From Leptospira sp. 96542 (lineage in GTDB: Bacteria > Spirochaetota > Leptospiria > Leptospirales > Leptospiraceae): a stretch of DNA of 64,000 bases. Shown in pieces: positions 1 through 7,914 of the stretch (its first letter is position 1; every line of letters starts with the position of its first letter). Below the pieces are notes generated by a model. That model made no database searches. It saw only the letters and a list, made by a program, of their open reading frames with translations, and was not told the origin of the DNA. Made by a program: the position numbers and the translations under genes. The stretch is from the NCBI GenBank assembly GCA_029310945.1, contig JARJFC010000006.1, positions 1 through 64,000 of the forward strand, read 5' to 3'.

Positions 1-1
1 T

Positions 2-97
2 CTCTTTGATTACATTGAACTATTTTATAATCGACAGAGATCGCATTCTTTTCTAGGTTATGTGAGTCCTGAGAAATTTGAATTAAAAATGAATTAA
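2..97 (+). mobile_element. IS3-family transposase (OrfB), C-terminal end
   Basis: Frame 2 reads through from the window edge to TAA at 95-97. The peptide begins LFDYIELFYNRQRSHSFLGY and ends in a VSPEKFE-type tail, the hallmark C-terminus of IS3-family OrfB integrases (rve domain, FYNxxRxHSxLGYxSPxxFE). Only the last 31 residues are present; the rest lies upstream of the window. The element would move by copy-out/paste-in transposition using a DDE integrase. Because it ends about 25 bp before the truncated toxin-like gene, it is the likely cause of that truncation. The family assignment is firm; the subgroup cannot be told. Confidence 0.85.
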
Positions 98-100
98 AAA

Positions 101-122
101 AGTGTCCGCTAAAACGTAATCA
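101..122 (+). repeat. Probable right terminal inverted repeat of the IS3-family element
   Basis: The segment between the transposase stop and the resumed coding frame reads AGTGTCCGCTAAAACGTAAT then CA. Read from the outside inward on the other strand it starts TGATTACGTTTTAGCGGACA. IS3-family elements usually end 5'-TG...CA-3', and the adjacent gene becomes a sensible reading frame immediately after position 122. The left end is outside the window, so neither the match between the two ends nor a target-site duplication can be confirmed. Confidence 0.55.
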
Positions 123-1018
123 GGCTACTGGGTTGGAAAAAAGTTTATCAAGATCCGAAAGATGAAAATGATAAGCGATTTGAACAAAAATTGAGTAATG
201 GAGTGACAAATACGTATGTAACTAATGAAGAAGATGGACAAATAAAATATTATATCAACGGGAAAAAGCTTGCTCACGGTGATGCGATGGTAGTCGGAGC
301 AGATGGACGGCTAGAAGTGGTAAAACAAAAAGATCTAGCAAAATACATTGCCGATAGAAATATAACCGATGCAATAGTCACTGTGAACGGTAAAGAAAAT
401 ACAGGAATTGATGCGGCAATGATGTTGCAGGGCTCTGCTGCAACTATAAATGATCAAGTTGCTCAAACGGGTAGACCTGTGGCACAAATACATATTTTTA
501 ATGATATGCAAGTCGCACCGACCCCGACGGGTAATAATACAATAGGCTTGCAGAAGCCAGATGTTCAAAACAGTTTACAGATTTTAATCAATTCTGGTGC
601 ATTTAGCTCTGGTGGCTCTATCATTGGACATAGTGAAGGGGCTTTTAATATTTCTGCGGTGATCGGAAGATTAGATTCGAAAGATTATATAAATGCATCC
701 ATTTATTTGTTTGGAGGCGCACATTCATTTTCCTATCCCGATCGTGTTAACGGTTGGAATGACTTTTATAATCCAAATGATCGTGTAATCCAAGGTGCCC
801 ATGTTGGTACTGAATCCAGAAATGCGATGAATCCCGAAGTTATACGAGATGAGCCAAACAAAAAATCTACTTATATTAAGTTTATAAATGGGCAAAATAC
901 TGTATGGGGAAGCAGTTCTGTACCAGCGGGTGGTGCTGGATCATTTTTGAATCATAGTTTTTTATTCAATTATCAGGACGCACTAAGAAGAAACTATAAG
1001 TTAAATCGAGGAAGATAA
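122..1018 (+). pseudogene. 5'-truncated large protein with C-terminal alpha/beta-hydrolase (lipase-like) toxin-type domain
   Basis: The frame is open from the putative IS end; the first possible start inside it is TTG at 191, with no visible ribosome binding site. It encodes the last ~298 residues of what was probably a much longer protein. Counting from TTG 191, the C-terminal part has a nucleophile elbow IIGHSEG (Ser148), an acid candidate in NPNDRV and a late His in FLNHS, which fits a complete Ser-Asp-His triad of an alpha/beta hydrolase. The gene ends 1 bp before a lipoprotein gene, an arrangement typical of lipase effectors with periplasmic lipoprotein immunity proteins. The role as toxin is inferred from domain and context, not proven. 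Insertion of the IS3-family element removed the 5' part. Confidence 0.6.
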
Positions 1019-1019
1019 A

Positions 1020-1778
1020 ATGAAAAGTATACTTTTTTTTTCTGCTTTTATTATACTTTTATCTTGTAACAAATCAACTGAGACAATTTCGGATGCACCT
1101 GTCCCGGATAGCGAAGACATTGTGTTTGATAGCTACAGAAATTATGAAGGTGGGATAGAAGGAAATCGTAGAAGAAAATATATCAATTTGAATCTTTTGG
1201 ACAGTATAAAGCTCGGTGAGACAACAGAAAAAGAGCTGTATGATTTATATTCCAGGGAAATTGACATTAGATTAAGTTTTAATCCTGTTATGCCTAGAAG
1301 GCATTTTGGAGTGTATAAACCAGTAGACCGAAAAGTTGTCTATGATGGCGCAAAGATCACTGTTCAAAAAATAGAAGGAGGGTTACAATATACAGCCGAT
1401 TCCATTGTAGTTGCGATCTTTTATCTATATAAGGGTGTAGTACAATTCTATTCCGTTGGAACTGATTATAGAGATCCAAACTTAGGTAGGTTTGAAGTTC
1501 CTGAAAAAACGACAAAAGACTTTTTGATTTGTAAGCGAAAATTTCCAGGGGATTCTTGTTTGGAAAATAAATGTGAACGTAAATATTATGAATTGAAAAT
1601 CTTAAAATGGCCATTGGAAAGTCATTTGAAGGGTCATTTTATAACAGCTCATGATATAGTTTGCGATTTTGAGAAACCAGGATTCGAAAGTACATTGAAG
1701 AAATCGGGATATTATAAACTTCTAGAGGATATCCATTATGGAAAAAAATTTCCAAGGCCGCGATTTGGTAATTTGTAA
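1020..1778 (+). CDS. Lipoprotein, candidate immunity partner of the upstream lipase-like domain
   Basis: A 252-residue protein begins with a short lipoprotein signal peptide (MKSILFFSAFIILLSCNKS); the lipobox is LLSC with Cys at residue 16, so the mature protein should be lipid-anchored. The start codon follows the toxin-like stop by 1 bp, behind GAGGAAG, so the two were co-translated. I recognise no named family in the mature part, which is mixed charged/aromatic sequence with three Cys near residues 164-185. Lipoprotein immunity proteins downstream of lipase effectors are known for Tle/Tli pairs; by analogy this is proposed as the immunity protein. It appears intact although its partner is decapitated. 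It could also be an unrelated lipoprotein. Confidence 0.65.
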   Translation: MKSILFFSAFIILLSCNKSTETISDAPVPDSEDIVFDSYRNYEGGIEGNRRRKYINLNLLDSIKLGETTEKELYDLYSREIDIRLSFNPVMPRRHFGVYKPVDRKVVYDGAKITVQKIEGGLQYTADSIVVAIFYLYKGVVQFYSVGTDYRDPNLGRFEVPEKTTKDFLICKRKFPGDSCLENKCERKYYELKILKWPLESHLKGHFITAHDIVCDFEKPGFESTLKKSGYYKLLEDIHYGKKFPRPRFGNL

Positions 1779-1806
1779 TAGTTAACATGAAATCTGACAC
1801 TCAACT

Positions 1807-1832
1807 AACTCACGTTAAATTTATTGTGAGTT
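1807..1832 (+). terminator. Small inverted repeat downstream of the lipoprotein gene
   Basis: AACTCAC (1807-1813) and GTGAGTT (1826-1832) form a perfect 7-bp stem with a 12-nt loop, 29 bp after the stop codon. There is no good T-run after it, so it is only a weak terminator candidate. Confidence 0.25.
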
Positions 1833-1970
1833 GTCTGGATACTTTTGCTTTGCTAATTCTTTTGTGTTAGGAAAAGTTTGCATTGCTGATTTTTCCAAAA
1901 CAATATTTTCATTGACGCTCGCCAAAACTACAATGCAATCACAAAATGTTCGTTAAGTAGTCTATTAAAC

Positions 1971-2642
1971 CAATGCATTATCTGCTTTCGACCAAAATCC
2001 AAATGCGGAAACGGCAGCCAGATTAGTGGAAGCCTATGAGAAAAGCAATACGTCGATTCTTATCGGTATTGTGCCAGCAGTAGGAGATATCATGGATGGA
2101 TTCAGTATGGTGAAGGATCTATACCGTGGAAACTACTTCGATGCGAGAGTGTCCGCCGTAATGTTTGCCATTCCATTTGGATCTGCCTGAGCAGGTAAGA
2201 AGATAATGAAAGCGGTTGAAGAAACACCGTTTGCGAAAAAATGGATCGCAAAGATTACGAGTCACCCAAAAATAAAGGAAGTTAGCAAGTGGTTTGCGGC
2301 TAAGTTTGGGAAAAAGGTGGATGAGGTTGGGAAGACAAGTAGTAAAATTTTGTTGAATAATTCAAAGCAATACAGAAAAAGTTTAAACACGCAGAACAGT
2401 TCGGTGTTGTAGGAACCTATAGTAAGGAAAATGCAAGGAAATTTAGTGCTGCAATTAATCTGCATATTAACTCTGCAGGAGTCCAGACAATTAATGGAAC
2501 TTACCATGGACAACAAGTAATCCATTATCTTAATCCAAATACAGGGCTGAATGTAATATCAAGTCCGACAGGGCAATTTATAAGCGGTTGGAAGTTGAAT
2601 CCTACACAATTACAAAATGTTCTTCAACACGGTGGTTTATAG
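1971..2642 (+). pseudogene. Polymorphic-toxin remnant with colicin-D-type tRNase domain (nonsense codon and frameshift)
   Basis: Reading from 1971, a hydrophobic pre-toxin stretch (VPAVGDIMDGFSMVKDLYRG) runs into an in-frame TGA at 2188-2190 where GGA would give a natural GSAGAGKK. The same frame resumes as EETPFAKKW... until about 2380, where one A appears lost in TTTAAAC. Moving to the next frame restores KHAEQFGV, an AI..H helix, NGTYHGQQV, LNPNTGLNV and FISGWKLNP before TAG at 2640-2642. KHA..FG, the NP.T motif and SGWK match the C-terminal nuclease domain of colicin D, which cleaves the anticodon loop of tRNA-Arg; its catalytic His lies in KHA. Both lesions kill expression of the full product. 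The start and N-terminal delivery region are missing. Confidence 0.7.
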
Positions 2643-2644
2643 AC

Positions 2645-2890
2645 ATGAAAGCAAACAACGAAAACAATAGTATTCTAATGAAATTAAGTGCAGAGGAAGC
2701 ACTTGTTTTACTTGAGTGGCTACATAAATTTAATGAATTAGAACATCTAGCATTATTTGAAGACCAAGCAGAAGAACGAATTTTGTTTGATCTTGAAGCC
2801 GAATTAGAAACGGTAATTTCAGATACATTCAGTAGTAATTATCAAGAATTGCTGTTGATGGCAAGGCAAAAAATAAGAGATACAGAATAA
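2645..2890 (+). CDS. Small putative immunity protein for the colicin-D-like toxin
   Basis: An 81-residue acidic protein starts at ATG 2645, 2 bp after the toxin-remnant stop, behind GGTGG. A longer in-frame start exists inside the toxin coding sequence but would read through it, so the short form is preferred. The sequence is mainly helical with the motifs LSAEEALVLLEWLHKFNE and FEDQAEERILFDLEAELE. Such 80-90 residue proteins are commonly encoded directly after C-terminal nuclease toxin domains. Tight coupling to a colicin-D-type domain makes an immunity role likely, although the sequence does not resemble the colicin D immunity protein itself. The frame is intact, so the cell may keep protection after loss of the toxin. 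Confidence 0.65.
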   Translation: MKANNENNSILMKLSAEEALVLLEWLHKFNELEHLALFEDQAEERILFDLEAELETVISDTFSSNYQELLLMARQKIRDTE

Positions 2891-3506
2891 CATGTTGAGC
2901 CTCGCAAAAACTAAGTAATTGAACAAAACGTTAGCTAAGTTGATCGGGGACTTTATCCAAAAATTGTGTAAGCGCTTCAAAATTTAATCTCTATTTCCAT
3001 ATTGTAAATCAAAAAGCTGATTCAATTCATAAATATTTGCTCTGACGGCGGGAATCGGTTTCCTCGACCAAAGATCATGTAAATTGCAAAATTGAATGAA
3101 TAAATTTACTTCTAGTAACCTAACACTTGCCATCTGCCTGACCTGAGTAAACTTTATGTAACATTTCATCCAGAAAGTCTGGTTCTCGGTCGCCATGGGC
3201 TTGTCGTCTTCGAGTATTCTTCTTTGTTTCCATTCCTTTATGTCCCTATATTTTTAATTTTCGAAATGGCTTACACAATTATTTAGATGGTTCCAGAATA
3301 AGGGAATTGAGGATTTTAAAAGATTAGGTGAAATATTCTATTCCAAATTTAGTTGAGACACCATTCTGATTTTTTCTGAATTTTTTAATTTTTTAACGGG
3401 TGTTATTTTTATTGATCCTTTAAAGGATGATGAATAGGATTGAAATGCTTAAATCCATTTAATAATTGTTTGGATTTACAATATTTTATCGAATTTGGTG
3501 TAGTCC
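2891..3506. other. 616-bp gene-poor stretch with possible decayed minus-strand ORF
   Basis: No intact gene is convincing here. On the minus strand an ATG at 3233 behind AAAGGA opens a 37-codon frame (METKKNTRRRQAHGDREPDF...), which stops. The neighbouring frame then runs on to TAA near 2984 as VRLLEVNLFIQFCNLHDLWS and beyond. The two pieces may be one frameshifted small gene, but I recognise no family. A perfect 14-bp palindrome ATCCTTTAAAGGAT lies at 3415-3428, about 80 bp before the next lipoprotein gene; such lengths are expected by chance a few times in a window this size. Confidence 0.3.
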
Positions 3507-3941
3507 GTGAAAAATAGATTAGTGTATTTGATTATTTTGACATTATTGATATTTCTTTCTGTTTCCTGTTCCTTCGATGGAGGAAAGGTTAAGAATGTAA
3601 AAAATTTTGAACGCGAAAAAAAGGAGATCATCAACTTAAAATTAATTCAATGTGGGCTGGGCGAACGAGATGATAAGGATAGTCCAAACAATTCTCTATT
3701 GTTACTTTTTTTGTTCCCAGAATCATCGTTCTACGAACTTGGCTTTCTAAAAAGTCATGTTACAAATAAAGATGCTCAGTTTTGTTATGACGCTTTGTAC
3801 AGTGTACAGTGCGGTAGAACTACCGATGAATCTGTCCAAAATATTGTAACAACGGATTTACTTTATTGTAATCCTAAAAGTGCATGTATGGGTGATAAAC
3901 AGAATTTTGGCCAAGGAGAAATTTGTATTTCGGGAGAGTGA
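3507..3941 (+). CDS. Lipoprotein of unknown function
   Basis: A 144-residue protein starts with GTG at 3507. A short N-region (MKNRLVYL), a hydrophobic core and the lipobox SVSC, with Cys at residue 21, predict lipid modification. The mature part has several Cys (near residues 49, 93, 101, 119 and 126), which may form disulfides in the periplasm or on the surface, and a hydrophobic LLLLFLFPES segment. I recognise no family. The gene stands alone between the toxin remnants and the dyad array, in accessory sequence, with no strong ribosome binding site before GTG. Confidence 0.6.
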   Translation: MKNRLVYLIILTLLIFLSVSCSFDGGKVKNVKNFEREKKEIINLKLIQCGLGERDDKDSPNNSLLLLFLFPESSFYELGFLKSHVTNKDAQFCYDALYSVQCGRTTDESVQNIVTTDLLYCNPKSACMGDKQNFGQGEICISGE

Positions 3942-4030
3942 AAACATTATCAGAAATGGAAAGTTTTGATGAAACTGATTCGTTCTGTTATTTTTAGTCC
4001 ATACTTTGTTTCGATTATAATTTAATTTCG

Positions 4031-4257
4031 GACAGACTGTTCTTTCCAATTGCAAGACAGAAAGTTCTGTCTGAATGTGATGGCGATGGGACAGACAATT
4101 CTGTCCATTCCTAAGACAGAAAGTTCTGTCTGAATGTGATGGCGATGGGACAGATAATTCTGTCCATTCCCAAGACAGAAAGTTCTGTCTGAATATGAGT
4201 GCGACGGGACAGAAAGTTCTGTCTGGATGTGGGGGTGCCCACTCTGACAATTCTGTC
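4031..4257. repeat. 59-bp tandem repeat made of paired dyad-symmetric 16-mers
   Basis: Eight copies of a near-palindrome lie at 4031, 4056, 4090, 4115, 4149, 4174, 4208 and 4246. The consensus is GACAGAAAGTTCTGTC, alternating with GACAGAYAATTCTGTC; the outermost copies are degenerate. Spacing alternates 25 and 34 bp, so the higher-order unit is 59 bp, with two nearly identical full units at 4056-4114 and 4115-4173. GACAGAA/TTCTGTC is a perfect 7-bp arm around a 2-bp centre. The array could be an operator cluster, a source of RNA hairpins, or a VNTR. Apparent ORFs across it are translations of the repeat. Confidence 0.9.
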
Positions 4258-4318
4258 CAAATTAAATTTCAAAAATTCATTGATCTGACAAATTCCAAAC
4301 TATTCTGTTAGTCCAGAG

Positions 4319-4813
4319 ATGCTATCTGTATCTTTAGGCGAGGAAGAATTTAATCATCCCAATTTAAGTTGGTTGTGCATAGAGCCAGTGTTAAATTCAG
4401 CCAAATGAAAAGATTTAAAATCAAAACTAGAAGTTTATAAACAATTGAATGATGGCCAGAAGGGGCTCCTTTCGTTTTATTCCTTTCATAACCGTGTACG
4501 GACATTGGATGAATTTTATTGTTTTTCCAACTACCATATAGATGAACTTAAGTCTTGGAGTGAATTTCTCAAAGGGCTAAATTATTAGGATCGCTCTATT
4601 ATTTCATTTCTGGGAGGGTTGAATGTTTTTATTTGCGAACGAAACCAATTGGGTAAAAAAGCGAGTCTTAGTGATTTGTATAACGAAAAGGATCTTTATG
4701 ATCGAATGAGTGCTCTTTACGAAGAATACAATACCATTGTTAACAAAACAATCATCCGAATGGACAAATACATCCAGGCAGACCCGAAAGAGTTTATCAC
4801 AAACAAAAGATGA
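4319..4813 (+). pseudogene. Decayed gene with two in-frame stop codons (possibly DUF4375-like)
   Basis: One continuous frame runs from ATG 4319 (MLSVSLGEEEFNHPN...) to TGA at 4811-4813, interrupted by TGA at 4406-4408 and TAG at 4586-4588. Ignoring these gives about 164 residues. The middle (LNDGQKGLLSFYSFHNRVRT, then EFYCFSNYHID) and the helical C-terminus resemble small DUF4375-type proteins often found near toxin or immunity genes, but this resemblance is weak. The last 64 codons after the TAG are open and could be mistaken for a gene starting at TTG 4619. Two independent nonsense changes with the frame otherwise conserved point to recent decay. Confidence 0.55.
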
Positions 4814-4872
4814 TTTCTCTTACTTAAAATTTGACTTGCCAATTGAAATATTTTCTTTCCAATGATGGAGAA

Positions 4873-4969
4873 CCGTTAGGGGTGCTTGCCAAGCAAGGGA
4901 ACAATTTGTTGGCAGGCTGAGAAATACCCTTTGGAACCTGATCTTGGTAATGCTTGCGAAGGGAAACGG
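4873..4969 (+). promoter_or_regulatory. TPP riboswitch (THI element) upstream of thiC
   Basis: The aptamer core is recognisable: P1 CCGTT (4873-4877) pairs with AACGG (4965-4969); AGGGGTGCT starts the P2 arm; GGCTGAGAAATACCC and GAACCTGATCT are the conserved pyrimidine- and pyrophosphate-sensing segments; and GCGAAGGGAA closes the core. Thiamine pyrophosphate binding would lower expression of thiC, which follows 110 bp later. A weak GACG/CGTC hairpin at 4988-5000 followed by T-rich sequence could be the terminator half of the switch. Confidence 0.95.
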
Positions 4970-4987
4970 GAAACATTCAATATGTTA

Positions 4988-5025
4988 GACGGCTTTCGTC
5001 GTTTGGTATTTGTTTCTATTTTTCA
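4988..5025 (+). terminator. Possible riboswitch expression-platform terminator
   Basis: GACG (4988-4991) and CGTC (4997-5000) form a short stem, followed by TTTGGTATTTGTTTCTATTT. The stem is weak; it is proposed because it sits between the TPP aptamer and thiC. Confidence 0.3.
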
Positions 5026-5061
5026 TTCATTGTGTCAAGGTGAGGTGTTTCGGTTTAGTAA

Positions 5062-6588
<1,527 letters not shown>

Positions 6589-6694
6589 TGCCTTGAAACT
6601 AAAAAATGTAAATAATGGGAAATGGGAAACCTATACTAAGTTAGATTGTAAATTAAAATAAGGAAATTAGATGGGTGGAAGTAGGGCTGACGCA

Positions 6695-6711
6695 GCGTAC
6701 AGAATGTACGC
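6695..6711. terminator. Hairpin between convergent thiC and acyl-CoA dehydrogenase
   Basis: GCGTAC (6695-6700) and GTACGC (6706-6711) form a perfect 6-bp stem with a 5-nt loop in the 144-bp gap between two converging genes, with TTTATT after it on the plus strand. It may act as a bidirectional terminator. Confidence 0.45.
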
Positions 6712-6732
6712 CGCGCGTTTATTAGCTTAACT

Positions 6733-7863
6733 TTAAAGGCCTAAGCTTCGGCCAATGATCTCTTTCATAATCTCTGTTGTTCCTGCGTAGATGGTTTGGA
6801 TCCTTGCATCAAGATATGCTCTTGCAATTGGATACTCCATCATATAACCGTAACCTCCAAAGAATTGTAAACACTCGTCCGTATGGCGCTTTTGCATTTC
6901 GGTTGCATACCATTTGCACATGGAAGCTTCCGCCGTTGTGTTCTCACCTTTCATATGTTCGATTACAACCTTATCACAGAATACTTGCGCCATTTCTAGT
7001 TCTGTTGCCATCTCTGCCATTTTGAACTTTGTGTTTTGGAAACTACCAATCTTTTGGCCAAACGCCTTTCTTTCTTTGATGTATTGGAGAGTGATCGTTT
7101 GCACAAGCCTTGTTGCTTCCACAGCGGCCACCGCAAGTACGAGTCGTTCTTGTGCTAATTTTTGCATAAGGTAACGAAAACCTTGTCCTTGTTTGCCGAT
7201 AAGGTTTGTTTTTGGAACTTTTACATCGTTGAAATAAAGTTCGGACGTATCTTGGGCTTTGAGTCCAATTTTATCCAAATTACGACCGCGCTCAAAACCT
7301 TTCATCCCTTCTTCAATCATAACAAGAGAGATTGTCCCATTGTCGTGTTTAACGGCTGTTATAATGAGGTCAGACAGTTGACCATTGGATATGAAAGTTT
7401 TTTGACCGTTGACGATAAAATGATCTCCCATATCCACAGCACTTGTACGAAGAGATTTTAGATCGGAACCAGCACCCGGTTCTGTCATCGCCACTGCCAA
7501 AATTGATTCACCTGAGACACAACGTGGCAACCAACGTTTTTTTTGTTCGTCGTTTGCATAGGTTGTGATGTAAGGGGCAATCACATCATTGTGGAGGGAA
7601 ATGAAAAAACCACTATTTCCCACACGGGAAGATTCTTCGATGATGATGATATTGTAAAGGAAGTCAGCTCCCGCTCCGCCGAATTCGACAGGCACATTGG
7701 GGCAGAGTAAGCCAAAATCTCCTGCCTTTCTCCAAACTTCTTTCGGTACAATATGATTCTTTTCCCACTCTTCGTGGTGTGGCTTTACTTCGGTTTCAAA
7801 AAATTTACGAGCCATTTCTCTGAATTGGTCGTGTTCTTCGGTAAAGGGCAGGATTCGCTGCAT
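6733..7863 (-). CDS. Acyl-CoA dehydrogenase, long-chain/isovaleryl type
   Basis: A 376-residue FAD enzyme oxidising acyl-CoA to trans-2-enoyl-CoA in fatty-acid or branched-chain catabolism. The family signature AMTEPGAGSDL is at 125-135, RKAFGQKIG near 265-273 and FFGGYGY at 334-340. The C-terminal YAGTTEIMKE (359-368) has Ala where medium-chain enzymes carry the catalytic Glu, while AQERL supplies Glu239, matching the alternative helix-G base used by long-chain and isovaleryl-CoA dehydrogenases. ATG 7863 follows AAGGAG. The gene is transcribed toward thiC; the MBL/cNMP gene ends 52 bp upstream on the same strand. Substrate length cannot be fixed from sequence. Confidence 0.93.
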   Translation of the reverse strand: MQRILPFTEEHDQFREMARKFFETEVKPHHEEWEKNHIVPKEVWRKAGDFGLLCPNVPVEFGGAGADFLYNIIIIEESSRVGNSGFFISLHNDVIAPYITTYANDEQKKRWLPRCVSGESILAVAMTEPGAGSDLKSLRTSAVDMGDHFIVNGQKTFISNGQLSDLIITAVKHDNGTISLVMIEEGMKGFERGRNLDKIGLKAQDTSELYFNDVKVPKTNLIGKQGQGFRYLMQKLAQERLVLAVAAVEATRLVQTITLQYIKERKAFGQKIGSFQNTKFKMAEMATELEMAQVFCDKVVIEHMKGENTTAEASMCKWYATEMQKRHTDECLQFFGGYGYMMEYPIARAYLDARIQTIYAGTTEIMKEIIGRSLGL

Positions 7864-7914
7864 TCTATTTGTGACTCCTTGATAAGGAAATGTTACAAAA
7901 ATGGCGAAATTAGG

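Noticed and set aside
1779..1975. Integron attC site between toxin cassettes
   Set aside because: No convincing GTTRRRY/RYYYAAC core pair with the right folding could be found, and no integrase is seen.
3858..4250. 130-codon minus-strand ORF across the dyad array
   Set aside because: Its product is only the translated 59-bp repeat and it overlaps the lipoprotein gene; no signal or ribosome binding site.
4031..4257. CRISPR array
   Set aside because: The repeats are short dyads with alternating 25/34-bp periods and the intervening sequences are themselves repeated, not unique spacers; no cas gene is nearby.
4406..4588. Stop-codon recoding (selenocysteine or readthrough) in the 4319-4813 frame
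   Set aside because: Two different stops (TGA and TAG), no visible SECIS-like structure, and location in a decayed region make pseudogenisation simpler.
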